From NCBI GenBank assembly GCA_017849585.1, contig JAFIGT010000032.1:1-64000 (forward strand): 64,000 nt of DNA. The letters are read 5' to 3'. A program made the translations under genes and the position numbers. The notes under the pieces are model-generated. The model was not told the DNA's origin, searched no databases, and saw only the letters and a program-made list of their open reading frames with translations. Shown piece by piece: positions 34,984-44,223 of the stretch (position 1 is the first letter of the stretch; each line of letters begins with the position of its first letter). This DNA comes from Verrucomicrobium sp. Lineage in GTDB: Bacteria; Verrucomicrobiota; Verrucomicrobiia; Methylacidiphilales; UBA1321.

Positions 34984-35457
34984 TTAGTGCAGGTGACAGC
35001 CGACGAGGCCATTCTTCTCGAAATAGCGTTGGTGGTATTCTTCCGCCCGATAGAAGGTGGAGGCCGGGACGATCTCAGTCACGATGGGGCGCTTGAACGT
35101 GCCGAGCTTCGTATGCCGATCACGCGAGGCTTCCGCGGCCGCTTTTTGTTCGGGTGTATGAGTGAAAATGGCGGAGCGATATTGGCTGCCATGATCCGGA
35201 CCCTGACTGTTCAGGGTGGTGGGGTCGTGACTCTTCCAAAAGACATTGAGGAGTTCCTCGTAGCTGACTTGAGCGGGATCGTAGAGCACTTCCACCGCCT
35301 CGGCATGACCGGTGCGGTCGGTGCAGACGGCTTGATAAGTCGGATTCGGGGTATGTCCTCCGGTATAGCCGACAGCTACATCGGCGACACCCTTCACTTG
35401 GCGGAATGTGGCCTCGACGCCCCAGAAGCAGCCTTCGGCAAAGGTGGCCTTATGCAT
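34984..35457 (-). CDS. msrA: Peptide methionine-S-sulfoxide reductase MsrA
   Basis: 157 residues. The catalytic GCFWG motif is at 9-13. The family's [13 protein letters not shown] and [11 protein letters not shown] segments follow, and the C-terminus reads [17 protein letters not shown]. MsrA repairs methionine-S-sulfoxide after oxidative stress and is the first gene of the msrA-msrB pair. It is divergent from the TetR-led efflux operon, with shared short palindromes in the gap that may be operators. It is compact, with no export signal, so it is cytoplasmic. Confidence 0.96.
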   Translation of the reverse strand: MHKATFAEGCFWGVEATFRQVKGVADVAVGYTGGHTPNPTYQAVCTDRTGHAEAVEVLYDPAQVSYEELLNVFWKSHDPTTLNSQGPDHGSQYRSAIFTHTPEQKAAAEASRDRHTKLGTFKRPIVTEIVPASTFYRAEEYHQRYFEKNGLVGCHLH

Positions 35458-35462
35458 AGGTA

Positions 35463-35523
35463 AAGTATACTTATAATCCGGGGAATAGCGAATTCAAAAG
35501 ATTTGCGCGTTAGTATACCGGTA
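35463..35523. promoter_or_regulatory. Paired operator-like sites between msrA and tetR
   Basis: AAGTATACTT (35463-35472) is a perfect palindrome and TACCGGTA (35516-35523) is another. The heptamer AGTATAC occurs in both places (35464-35470 and 35512-35518), 48 bp apart. The divergent position suggests TetR binding, but no footprint consensus is known. Confidence 0.4.
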
Positions 35524-35571
35524 AGTAGAAAGCCTTTGACGGCTGGCCGTGAGTTGCTATTGCTCTTAGCT

Positions 35572-36207
35572 GTGACGCAATCCGCCATTCATCCCAAGGA
35601 GCGCCTGATGCAGGCGGCGCAGACGCTTTTCGCCAAACGAGGCTATCGTGGCACGGGTGTGCAGGATATCGTGGAGTTGGCGGGAGTGACGAAGCCGACG
35701 CTCTATTATTATTTTGAGAGCAAGGCCGGGATTTATTTGAAGCTCGTGGAACAAATCTTCGACCTGCGCTTGGATTTGGTAAAGCAAGCGGCCAGTACCG
35801 AGGAGTCCATTCAGGGAAAGCTGACTGCAATCATTATTACGCTCATGGAGTACAGCCGCACGCATCATGAGGGGATGCAAATCGCTTATGCGAACATATT
35901 CGCGGCACCGGAGGAGGTTCCGAGTGAAGTGCGCGGCTGTCACAAGATCCAGGGCACCTTTGATTTCGTCCATGACCTCATCAAGCAGGGACAGGAGAAC
36001 GGGGAGCTGGATCCGACTTTCGACAGTTCCCAGCTGACTTCAGCGATTTACGGCCATTTCATTGTGGCGGCCAGCACGCTCTCGCTCAATCCAGAGCGTT
36101 GGCAACCGAACTGGGCGGATAACATGGTGAAAATCTTTTTGCAGGGTGCCAGAAATAAATCCGCCGGCTATCCCGCGACCGCCGCCTCGGCTCAGGTTGG
36201 AGCCTAG
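35572..36207 (+). CDS. TetR-family transcriptional repressor of the efflux operon
   Basis: 211 residues from GTG at 35572. The open frame extends back to a TTG at 35503, but that would run over the operator-like site, so the shorter form is preferred; the start stays uncertain. The helix-turn-helix covers about 15-60: AQTLFAKRGYRGTGVQDIVE then AGVTKPTLYYYFESKAGIY. The C-terminal ligand domain is divergent, as usual. It lies 16 bases before the outer-membrane-factor gene and 115 bp from msrA. It probably represses the downstream pump and may respond to its substrates. Confidence 0.9.
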   Translation: MTQSAIHPKERLMQAAQTLFAKRGYRGTGVQDIVELAGVTKPTLYYYFESKAGIYLKLVEQIFDLRLDLVKQAASTEESIQGKLTAIIITLMEYSRTHHEGMQIAYANIFAAPEEVPSEVRGCHKIQGTFDFVHDLIKQGQENGELDPTFDSSQLTSAIYGHFIVAASTLSLNPERWQPNWADNMVKIFLQGARNKSAGYPATAASAQVGA

Positions 36208-36223
36208 TCAAACGGAGTCGGTC

Positions 36224-37675
36224 ATGAAGCTGTTCCATCCGTTGTCGTTCCTGTCGATGATTATTCATCGGCTGTCCCGGCATGGCTGTGTCGGCATTGG
36301 TTTGGGCGTGATACTGGGTGGAGTGGGATTGATTTTGCCGGTTTCTGCAGCGACGGCAGACACGAAGTCGACCGTCGAAACGCGGCGGCCTCCCGCGAGT
36401 GTGTTCACGCCGCCGATCGATCCCGCGAAACTGGTCCGGCCAACCGGACCGTTGACGGTGAAGGATTGCTATCAACTGGCGGTGATTCGAAGCGAGACGC
36501 TGGGACTGCGTGAGCAGGAGGTCAAGCAAGCGCAGGCGCTATACTGGCAATCGGTGGGGGCCATCCTGCCCAATATTCATCTTCTATCCAGCGAGGGTTT
36601 GCAGAACAAGGGTGGCACACCGAGCGGCCCGGCGAGTGGGCGCGACAACGCTTTCTACAGCGCTGTCAATGTGAAACAGCCGATCTTTCGTGGCTTCGGT
36701 GATATCTATGCGGCCAGCGCGAGCAAGGCGGATATTGAGACACGCCGTTATGACCGCGAGCGGGCTTTTCAGACACTTTACCTTGATACGGCCACGGTTT
36801 ACTACCAGATCCTCGGCTATCAATCTGATCTGGAAGTTCTCGCGCAATTGCAGAAATCGCTGGAAGAGCGCATTACGGAACTGGATCGCCGGATCAAGAT
36901 CGGTCGATCCAAGCGCAGTGAATTATTACTGGCGCAGACCACGCTCGCGCAAACCAAAGTGGCCGTGGAACAGGTCAAAGGCCTGCTCGCGGCAACGAAG
37001 GAGATGATGGCGTTTCTCATCGGCTGGCCGGCGTCCCAGATCACGCTGGCACCGGAAGGACCGTTGCCGGCTTCGGAAGCGTTGGAGAATTACCTAACCG
37101 AAGCGGGAGTGCGCGCGGATATTCTCGCGCAACTGGCGAATATGCGGGCCGAGACGAAGCGGCTATCTGTCGCACGAGCGGCGCGGTCACTGCAATTTTC
37201 ATTTGAAGGGAATTACTTCACGGTGCAGGACCCGAAAGCGCCGGGCGACTGGAATATGTTCATCGTTTGCGATCTGCCGCTCTTCGATGGCACCATTGAG
37301 CCGCGCATCAGCCAGCAAAAAGCGGTGGTGCGGTCCAGCGAGTTAAGTTTGGAGCAACTCCGTCGCACGACCGACCGCGAAGTGCGTACAGCTTATCTGA
37401 ATTTCAATACTTCCATCTCTGAATTTGCGCGCCTGAAGGAAACCGAGGAGTTTGCGGCGGAGAATTACGCGGCGCAGATGTCGGATTACCAACTCGGTCG
37501 CGTGACCAATCTGGATGTGCTCGATGCCTTGCAGCGGCTGCACACGGCGCGGCGCGACAGCGTGGGAGCCGACGCCGACGCGCGCATCAATCTCGTGCGG
37601 TTGCACGTCGCTGCGGGCAAGCTCTCTCCGGGGATTACACCGCAGCCGATGAGCGCAAAGGCGGGCCAGCCATGA
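36224..37675 (+). CDS. TolC-type outer-membrane efflux protein
   Basis: 483 residues from the ATG at 36224 with GGAG upstream. An upstream frame to 36146 is not needed. The first about 45 residues form a long signal peptide (GIGLGVILGGVGLILPVSAA). The mature protein has the paired alpha-helical TolC repeats: LAVIRSETLGLREQEVKQAQ and, in the second half, ARAARSLQFSFEGNYF, ending in a long helical tail. It would form the trimeric channel for the RND pump that follows with ATGA overlap. No adaptor gene lies between them. Confidence 0.88.
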   Translation: MKLFHPLSFLSMIIHRLSRHGCVGIGLGVILGGVGLILPVSAATADTKSTVETRRPPASVFTPPIDPAKLVRPTGPLTVKDCYQLAVIRSETLGLREQEVKQAQALYWQSVGAILPNIHLLSSEGLQNKGGTPSGPASGRDNAFYSAVNVKQPIFRGFGDIYAASASKADIETRRYDRERAFQTLYLDTATVYYQILGYQSDLEVLAQLQKSLEERITELDRRIKIGRSKRSELLLAQTTLAQTKVAVEQVKGLLAATKEMMAFLIGWPASQITLAPEGPLPASEALENYLTEAGVRADILAQLANMRAETKRLSVARAARSLQFSFEGNYFTVQDPKAPGDWNMFIVCDLPLFDGTIEPRISQQKAVVRSSELSLEQLRRTTDREVRTAYLNFNTSISEFARLKETEEFAAENYAAQMSDYQLGRVTNLDVLDALQRLHTARRDSVGADADARINLVRLHVAAGKLSPGITPQPMSAKAGQP

Positions 37676-40600
37676 CGCTTTCCGATCTTTCCATTCGCCG
37701 TCCCGTTTTCGCCTGGATGCTCATGTTTGGCATGATCATCTTTGGTGCGTTGGCCCTGGTGAAATTGGGCGTGAGTTTCATGCCCGATGTGGATTTCCCC
37801 GTGCTGACTATTAGTGCGAGCTATCCCGGTGCGGCTCCTGAAGTGGTCGAGGCCACCATTGTGGATCGCATCGAGCAGGCGGTGATTTCCATTGAGGGCA
37901 TCAAGGATGTTTCTTCCAGCATCAAGCAGGGAAGCGCGACAATCACGTTGGAGTTCGACATCAATCGCAACGTCGATGTGGCCTTGCAGGAAGTGCAGGC
38001 CAATATCAGCCGGCTTAGATTTCCGGAGTCAGTGGACCCGCCGACGATTACCAAGACCAATCCGGAAGATCAGCCGATTCTCTGGATCGGCGTCAAGAGC
38101 ACTCGCTCAATTCACGACGTCATCGTCTATGCGGACCTGTTTCTGCGGGATCAATTCCAGATCGTCCCCGGCGTGGGCGAAGTGGTTTTCAGCGGGTTTA
38201 GCGAACGCAATTTGCGCGTCTGGGCCGATGACGAAAAGCTCAAAAAGTACGAATTGAGCATTCTCGATTTGCAGAAGGCCATCGAGCGTGAGCATATCGA
38301 AATTTCCGCGGGCATCATCGAGAACGATAGAAAGGAATTCAACGTCCGCACCATGGGTGAGGGTCTGACGGCAGAAGACGTTTCCAAGATTCTCATCACC
38401 CAGCGCGGTAGCCAGCCCATATACGATGTGGACATTCGCATTGGTGACGTCGCGCGTGTGGAGGATGGCCTCGACGACATGCGCAGTCTCGCCCGCATAT
38501 CCGGTGAGCGTGGTATTGGCATGGGTTTCAAGAAACAGCGTGGGACCAATGCCGTGGAGGTGGCGCAACGACTCATCGCGAAGATGGATGAGATTAACAA
38601 GACGTTGCCACCCGACATTCACATGCAGATCAATTTCGATTCCACCACTTTCATCAAGGAATCGGTGCATGAGACAGAGTTTACGCTGGTCTTGTCGTGT
38701 CTTGTCACCGGGCTGGTATGCTGGCTCTTTCTGAGTTCGTGGAGTTCCACATTCAACGTGCTTCTGTCGATTCCGACATCGGTCATCGGCAGCTTCATGG
38801 TGATGTATTTCATGGGCTTCACGCTCAACATGTTCACCCTGTTGGCGCTGTCGCTGGCGGTCGGTATCGTGGTGGACGATGCGATCATGGTGCTTGAAAA
38901 CATCGTGCGTCACGCGGAGTTGGGTAAGAATCGCGTGGCGGCGGCGCGTGACGGTGCCCGCGAAATCACCTTTGCGGCGATAGCCGCTTCGGTAGCGGTG
39001 ATCGCCATCTTCCTGCCAGTGGCCTTCATGGAAGGCATCATCGGTAAATTCCTTTTCCAATTCGGGGTCACTCTCTGCGCCGCGGTGGCGCTCTCCTTGC
39101 TGGAGGCCATTACCCTGACCCCGATGCGTTGCGCGGCGTTTCTCGAAGCGGGCGAACGGCGCGGGCGATTCTCCAAGTGGAGTGATGATCAGTTTGAGCG
39201 GCTGTCGAACGTGTATCGCGCGATTCTCGCTCTTTGTCTGAATCACCGCTGGAAGGTGCTTATGGGATCGATCGGGATCTGTCTTCTTTCCTTCTCGCTG
39301 ATCAGTTTGCTCCGCAAGGAGCTGATTCCGCCGCAGGACCAGAGTATCTTTCTCATTCGCTTCCGGCTGCCCATCGGTTCATCGCTGACCTATACGAGCG
39401 AGCAAATGTTGAAAGCGGAAGCGATTATCAAGGCGCGGCCGGATGTTCTGCGCTATTTTGCGGCCGCTGGTTTTGGTGGAGGTTCCGTAGACTCCGGTAT
39501 CATCTTTGTCACGCTCAAGCCCATGAACGAGCGCAAACAAAAGCAGTTGGAGATCATGGCGGAGGTGCGGCGCGATTTGAAGGCGGCGATCCCTGAGATG
39601 ACGCCGATCATGCAGGATTTGTCTTTGCGTGGATTCACCGCGCAGCGCGGTCAACCGATCGAATTTAATATCCGCGGACCGGACTGGAAAGTACTGGCCG
39701 AGAAATCCAAGGTCATTCAGGACAAGCTGAATGCCACCGGGCTGGTGCAGGATCTGGATAGCGATTACCGCGTCGGCATGCCGGAGGTGCGGGTGTATCC
39801 TGATCGCAAAGCGGCGGCGCTTCGCGGGGTGAGCATGGACGACATTGGCAAGACGATCAATGCGGCCATCGGTGGTGTGCGTCAGAACGAGTTCTCGAAT
39901 GATGGCCGACGCTATTATGTCCGCTTGCGGCTGGAACCGAACGAGCGTTTGAAGCCGGAGGACATCGAGCGCCTTCAGGTGCGCAATCTCTATGGCGAGT
40001 TGGTGAACATGAAGGACATCACCCGCATCGAGGTGCTTTCCACCGTGCAGACCATTACGCGCCGAAACCGTGAGCGTTCGGTGACGATCACGTCGAACAT
40101 TGCTCGTGGTAAATCCCAAGGGCAGGTGCTCGATGAAGTGGCGAAGATTTGCAAACAGGAATTGCCGCCCGGATATCGCTTTTTCTATAGCGGCGCCTCG
40201 GCCACCTATAAGGAATCTAATACCGGATTTCTCGTCGTTCTCGCGATGGGCGTGGTGGTGGCGTATATGGTGCTGGCCTCGCAGTTCAACAGCTTTATCC
40301 ATCCGGTGACCGTTCTGCTCTCGCTGCCATTCAGTATCAGTGGTGCGTTCATCGCCTTGTTGATCACCGACCAGTCGCTGAATCTTTACAGTCTCATTGG
40401 TATCATTCTTCTCATGGGTATCGTGAAAAAGAACGCAATTCTGCTCGTGGAGTTCACAAACAAACAGCGGTACGAGGAAAAACTGGCCGTGCGCGAGGCG
40501 TTGCTGATGGCAGGCCAGGTGCGCTTGCGTCCGATCCTGATGACTTCTGCTGCGACGATCGCCGCGGCGATTCCGCCAGCGCTCGCGCTGGGGCCTGGCG

Positions 40601-40764
40601 CGGAAAGCCGTATTCCGATGGCGATGACCATTCTCGGCGGTGTGTTGATTTCCACGGTCTTCACCCTCGTGGTGGTGCCGTGTTTCTATAGCCTGATGGC
40701 GCGACTCGAACGCGCGAACGATTATCAAAGCGCAGTCGAGAAGGAATTCGAGCTGAGCAAGTAG
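37672..40764 (+). CDS. RND-family (HAE1-type) inner-membrane efflux pump
   Basis: 1030 residues, standard length, starting 4 bases inside the channel gene. It has the HAE1/AcrB fold: an N-terminal membrane helix (FAWMLMFGMIIFGALAL), two large periplasmic loops and 12 predicted membrane segments. The proton-relay aspartates are in VGIVVDDAIMVLENIVR (TM4, about 400-416) and the matching Lys is in GIVKKNAILLVEF (TM10). It exports drugs or other toxic hydrophobic compounds by proton exchange. The missing adaptor means it either uses an unlinked one or works differently. TetR controls it. Confidence 0.92.
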   Translation: MTLSDLSIRRPVFAWMLMFGMIIFGALALVKLGVSFMPDVDFPVLTISASYPGAAPEVVEATIVDRIEQAVISIEGIKDVSSSIKQGSATITLEFDINRNVDVALQEVQANISRLRFPESVDPPTITKTNPEDQPILWIGVKSTRSIHDVIVYADLFLRDQFQIVPGVGEVVFSGFSERNLRVWADDEKLKKYELSILDLQKAIEREHIEISAGIIENDRKEFNVRTMGEGLTAEDVSKILITQRGSQPIYDVDIRIGDVARVEDGLDDMRSLARISGERGIGMGFKKQRGTNAVEVAQRLIAKMDEINKTLPPDIHMQINFDSTTFIKESVHETEFTLVLSCLVTGLVCWLFLSSWSSTFNVLLSIPTSVIGSFMVMYFMGFTLNMFTLLALSLAVGIVVDDAIMVLENIVRHAELGKNRVAAARDGAREITFAAIAASVAVIAIFLPVAFMEGIIGKFLFQFGVTLCAAVALSLLEAITLTPMRCAAFLEAGERRGRFSKWSDDQFERLSNVYRAILALCLNHRWKVLMGSIGICLLSFSLISLLRKELIPPQDQSIFLIRFRLPIGSSLTYTSEQMLKAEAIIKARPDVLRYFAAAGFGGGSVDSGIIFVTLKPMNERKQKQLEIMAEVRRDLKAAIPEMTPIMQDLSLRGFTAQRGQPIEFNIRGPDWKVLAEKSKVIQDKLNATGLVQDLDSDYRVGMPEVRVYPDRKAAALRGVSMDDIGKTINAAIGGVRQNEFSNDGRRYYVRLRLEPNERLKPEDIERLQVRNLYGELVNMKDITRIEVLSTVQTITRRNRERSVTITSNIARGKSQGQVLDEVAKICKQELPPGYRFFYSGASATYKESNTGFLVVLAMGVVVAYMVLASQFNSFIHPVTVLLSLPFSISGAFIALLITDQSLNLYSLIGIILLMGIVKKNAILLVEFTNKQRYEEKLAVREALLMAGQVRLRPILMTSAATIAAAIPPALALGPGAESRIPMAMTILGGVLISTVFTLVVVPCFYSLMARLERANDYQSAVEKEFELSK

Positions 40765-40785
40765 AAGTGGGGTTTAAATAGTACT

Positions 40786-40860
40786 GATGCCGTCGGTGCC
40801 TTTATTGTAGGGCGCAATACAATCGCGCCCTACAGAAAACCCTCGCAGTCGACGGCTATC
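40786..40860. repeat. Nested palindrome between convergent RND and CobW genes
   Basis: An inner hairpin pairs TGTAGGGCGC (40806-40815) with GCGCCCTACA (40825-40834) around AATACAATC. An outer stem pairs GCCGTCG (40789-40795) with CGACGGC (40850-40856), extendable by GAT/ATC past one bulge. It could be a REP-like repeat or a bidirectional terminator. Confidence 0.6.
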
Positions 40861-40908
40861 ATAAATCAAACGGCGCGGGCGTAGGAAGCCATCCGGATTC
40901 CTACGCGA

Positions 40909-41874
40909 TCAGTTCGTGAAGAGACAGCTCTCGAAGCCTTTTTGCAGGGCAGCGCGGTCGAGGTTCTGACCGATGAAAACGATCCGACTTTGGCGTTTTT
41001 CCGATTCACCCCACGGGGCTTGCGGGCGACCATCGAAGAGCATGTGGACGCCCTGAAAGACGAACTTGCGCGGTTGACCCTCGATATTGAGGATGCCTTT
41101 CATGCGGAAGATGTCGCCGCCTTTTTCGCGGAGAAGTTTGCCCATCCAGTGGTCGATCTTGTTGATGTCGAGCGGACGGTCGAGCGTGAAGCCGACGGAG
41201 CTGACGGAGTCGTTGTGGGTATGGGCGGTTTCGTCCAGCACCTTGGGATCGAATTCGAATTTCTTGTTCAAGTCGAACGCGCCCGCACCGAAAATTTTCT
41301 CCGGCTCGATGGCGGCGTCCTTCGTGCGGTAGTAGCGGGCGAAACCGTTGATGCCTTTGAGGCGCTGTTCGAGATCGTCGAGTTCGGCGGGCGAAACGAG
41401 ATCGGTTTTGTTGAGCAGTACAATATCCGCGAATCCGATTTGTTTGCGGCATTCGACATCTTTTTCCAAGTGCTGGAGGACGTGCTTGGTGTCGACCATC
41501 GTGACGATCGCATCAATGGAAAAGCGGGTCTGCAATTCTTCGTCGGCGTAGAAAGTCTGGATCACGGGGCCGGGATCGGCGAGACCGGTGGTCTCGATGA
41601 GTACCGCGTCGAGCGGGGTTTTGCGGCGCAGGAGTTTGCCGAGAATGCGGAGCAAGTCGCCACGGACGGAGCAGCAGATGCAGCCGTTGTTCATCTCGAA
41701 GAGTTCTTCGTCCGAGTTGATCACGAGATCGTGATCGATGCCGATTTCGCCGTACTCGTTTTCGATGACGGCGATTTTCTTGCCGTGATTTTCGGTGAGG
41801 AGACGGTTGAGTAGGGTGGTTTTGCCGCTGCCGAGAAAGCCGGTGAGAATAGTGACGGGAGTGGGTTTATTCAT
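40909..41874 (-). CDS. CobW/COG0523-family GTPase (metallochaperone)
   Basis: 321 residues. The P-loop is GFLGSGKTTLLNRLL (about 12-26). ENEYGEIGID follows, and the signature metal site CICC sits in NNGCICCSVRGDL near residue 65. COG0523 GTPases deliver or sense metals such as zinc or cobalt in the cytoplasm. The C-terminal domain has FRMKGILNIEGQPRKFVFQG and a His-poor end. There is no cobalamin operon nearby, so a zinc-related role is likelier. It stands alone, convergent with the pump gene and 84 bp downstream of the DinG gene on the same strand. Confidence 0.9.
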   Translation of the reverse strand: MNKPTPVTILTGFLGSGKTTLLNRLLTENHGKKIAVIENEYGEIGIDHDLVINSDEELFEMNNGCICCSVRGDLLRILGKLLRRKTPLDAVLIETTGLADPGPVIQTFYADEELQTRFSIDAIVTMVDTKHVLQHLEKDVECRKQIGFADIVLLNKTDLVSPAELDDLEQRLKGINGFARYYRTKDAAIEPEKIFGAGAFDLNKKFEFDPKVLDETAHTHNDSVSSVGFTLDRPLDINKIDHWMGKLLREKGGDIFRMKGILNIEGQPRKFVFQGVHMLFDGRPQAPWGESEKRQSRIVFIGQNLDRAALQKGFESCLFTN

Positions 41875-41958
41875 GGACGCAGTTTGAGTTAAAAGGTGAG
41901 TATAGCACGCAATCGCTTATTGATAAAATTTCTTTTGCAAGTGATTTGCGTAGAGGTT

Positions 41959-43950
41959 TTAAGTCTCAATAATCTCCACGGGACAATCTGGCAGCATGGC
42001 CATGAAGGCTTTGCCGTAGGTCTTGGTGAGAATGCGGTTGTCGAGGATGACGATGATGCCCTTGTCCTGTTTCGTGCGGATGAGGCGGCCGATGCCCTGA
42101 CGGAATTTCAGAATCGCTTCGGGCAGGGAGTACTCGCGGAAGGCGTCGCCGCCGCGCGCGGTGATGCGTTCGAGTTTGGCCTCGATGAGCGGATGATCTG
42201 GGACGGCGAAGGGGAGGCGCGTGAGGATGACATTGCTGAGCGCTTCGCCGGGGACGTCGACGCCCTGCCAGAAACTGTCCGTGCCGAAGAGCACGCAGTT
42301 CTTGCCCGTCTTGAATTTCTCCAGCATGCGGTGGCGCGGCATGCTGCCACCCTGCGCGAGAAAGGTCATGCCGGAGGTGGTGAAGAACATCTCCAGCGTG
42401 GCGGAAAGATTTTTCAAGCTCTGGTAACTGGTGAACAAAACAAAGGCGCGGCCCTTAGTGAGCCTGGTGAAATGCTTGATCCAGTGTGCGAGCGCGTCCT
42501 CGTATGGTTGCTTGCTGGCGGGTTCCGGCATGGTCTTCGGGATGTAGACCTTCATCTGGTTCGGGTAATCGAACGGGGAGTCGACCTGAAGCGAGTCCGC
42601 CGCTTCACCGCCGATGCGATTCTGGAAATAGCCGAGACCGCGACCCGCCGCGAGCGTGGCGCTGGTCATGATCACTGTTTCGTCGGGGCGGAATAACAGG
42701 GTGCGGAGTTGCGCGGCAACTTCCACCGGCGCGGCGCAAAGTTGCAGTGTGCCCGCGCCACGTTCGGAGCGTTCGGCCCAATAAACGTGATCTTCGCGGG
42801 TCTGCGAGAGGAATTGACCGAGTCCCACACGGAGCGATTCCACCCGGCGGGCGCTGTCCTGCACTTCGGCTTTGATGTAGTCGTCCTTCGTTTCGCGGGC
42901 GATGTCGGCTAGGGCGCGATAGAGTTGGGCCAGCGGTGTGTTCAGCGAATTCTCGACGAGATCGGGCCGCGTGACGCGCAGTTCCTTGGCGCGACCGAAG
43001 GTGAGGCGTTGTTCCAGTCCGGCGAAGAACGCTTCGCATTCCTCCTCGACCTGCGTGACCTGCTGGACAAGCGCGCCTTGACGCAGAATCTGGAGCAGAC
43101 CCTTTTGCGATTTGGGATTGTAGAGACGATGGAGCAAACGACGGATACCGCCGTGGGAGAGATCAAGACCGAGGTGGCGGGCGGCGACGTTTTCCAGCGT
43201 GTGGGCTTCGTCGAAAACCACGAAGTCGTTCGCGAAAAGAAAGCCGCGCTCCTCTTTGTCCGCGTCGTCCTCGGCTCCGGCGAGGAAGTTGAAAAAGAGA
43301 GAGTGATTGATCACGAGCACGCGGGCCTCTTCGGCGCGTTTGCGGGCCTGCTGGTAGAAGCAGCGCGGGTCGTTGCCGCAGGTGCGGGGTGTGCATTGAT
43401 GAGGCTCGCTGCAGACGTGGCTCCAGACTTTGTAATCGGGCGGTGTGTCGAAATCCGAAAGCGTGCCGTCCTTGGTCTGCAGGCTCCACTCCCAGATGCG
43501 CTTGAGTTCGGCGGCTTCCGCGCTGACGAAGAGTTCACCCGGTTGTGACATGGCGCGTTCGAGGCGTCGCGGGCAGAGGTAATTCTGGCGGCCCTTGAGG
43601 AGTGTGGCGGTGAATTCCTCGTCCACCAGCTTTTGGACGATCGGGATGTCCTTGTAGAAAAGCTGTTCCTGCAGGTTGATCGTGTGGGTGGAGATGACCG
43701 CCTTGCGCGAGTGTTGCCCCGCGAAGAGTATGGATGGCATCAGGTAGGCGAGGCTCTTGCCGACGCCGGTGCCGGCTTCGACGAGCAGGTGGGTGCGGTT
43801 TTCCAACGCGCGGGCGACGGCGGCGGCCATTTCCTGTTGCTGGGGGCGGAACTCGAAGTTCTTGGCCGAGGCCATGACGCCCTGCTCGGAAAAGATGTGG
43901 TGAATCTCTTTTTCGAGAGAAGAGGAAAAACGATCAAGAGGGGCAATCAT
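41959..43950 (-). CDS. dinG: DinG/XPD-type ATP-dependent DNA helicase
   Basis: 663 residues. Superfamily 2 motifs are clear: Walker A VEAGTGVGKS (about 57-66), STHTINLQEQL, DEAH (VVFDEAHTLENV, about 250-261), and the C-terminal GTDSFWQGVDVPGEALSNVI plus IGRLIRTKQDKG. Four cysteines between motifs Ia and II (LCPRR, HVCSEPHQCTPRTC) sit where DinG and XPD bind a 4Fe-4S cluster. DinG unwinds DNA with 5'-3' polarity and clears R-loops and G-quadruplexes. It is monocistronic in appearance; the 273-bp gap upstream holds the next regulator's promoter area. Confidence 0.9.
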   Translation of the reverse strand: MIAPLDRFSSSLEKEIHHIFSEQGVMASAKNFEFRPQQQEMAAAVARALENRTHLLVEAGTGVGKSLAYLMPSILFAGQHSRKAVISTHTINLQEQLFYKDIPIVQKLVDEEFTATLLKGRQNYLCPRRLERAMSQPGELFVSAEAAELKRIWEWSLQTKDGTLSDFDTPPDYKVWSHVCSEPHQCTPRTCGNDPRCFYQQARKRAEEARVLVINHSLFFNFLAGAEDDADKEERGFLFANDFVVFDEAHTLENVAARHLGLDLSHGGIRRLLHRLYNPKSQKGLLQILRQGALVQQVTQVEEECEAFFAGLEQRLTFGRAKELRVTRPDLVENSLNTPLAQLYRALADIARETKDDYIKAEVQDSARRVESLRVGLGQFLSQTREDHVYWAERSERGAGTLQLCAAPVEVAAQLRTLLFRPDETVIMTSATLAAGRGLGYFQNRIGGEAADSLQVDSPFDYPNQMKVYIPKTMPEPASKQPYEDALAHWIKHFTRLTKGRAFVLFTSYQSLKNLSATLEMFFTTSGMTFLAQGGSMPRHRMLEKFKTGKNCVLFGTDSFWQGVDVPGEALSNVILTRLPFAVPDHPLIEAKLERITARGGDAFREYSLPEAILKFRQGIGRLIRTKQDKGIIVILDNRILTKTYGKAFMAMLPDCPVEIIET

Positions 43951-44155
43951 GGGCGAAGGGGAATCTTACTGTTCCATGCGCGAGAATCCACTGAAAATCT
44001 TCAGAGGTTCAGCAAGAGCCGCACCTTCCCGCAGGGCTATAAGATATTGAGGGCACTGCGGGTACTGAGTTTTTTTGATCATTCGCGTTCAATGGCTCGG
44101 AATTGCAATGGGAATTGAGACTTTGATTGCAGGATGCGTGCGTCTCGGTTTTCCT

Positions 44156-44209
44156 GTTTGATAGACAAATCAATAAATCGTGGTTTATGCTGAGTCGTTA
44201 GGAACTCAG
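44156..44209. promoter_or_regulatory. Operator-like sites upstream of the GntR/LacI-hybrid gene
   Basis: GTTTGATAGACAAAT (44156-44170) shares its right half with the perfect palindrome at 45466-45480. A separate inverted repeat CTGAGT (44190-44195)/ACTCAG (44204-44209) with an 8-base loop follows, 14 bases before the ATG. Both would fit autoregulation. The rest of the gap 43951-44223 shows no gene. Confidence 0.4.
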
Positions 44210-44223
44210 ATTTGTAAGTCAAT

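Noticed and set aside
37672-40764. Long minus-strand frames over the RND gene
   Set aside because: They are His/Arg-rich without domains or start signals and arise from the RND codon usage.
44028-44078. CCCGCAG/CTGCGGG inverted repeat followed by Ts
   Set aside because: The loop is 21 bases and the T-run starts 8 bases after the stem, and no plus-strand gene upstream needs termination.
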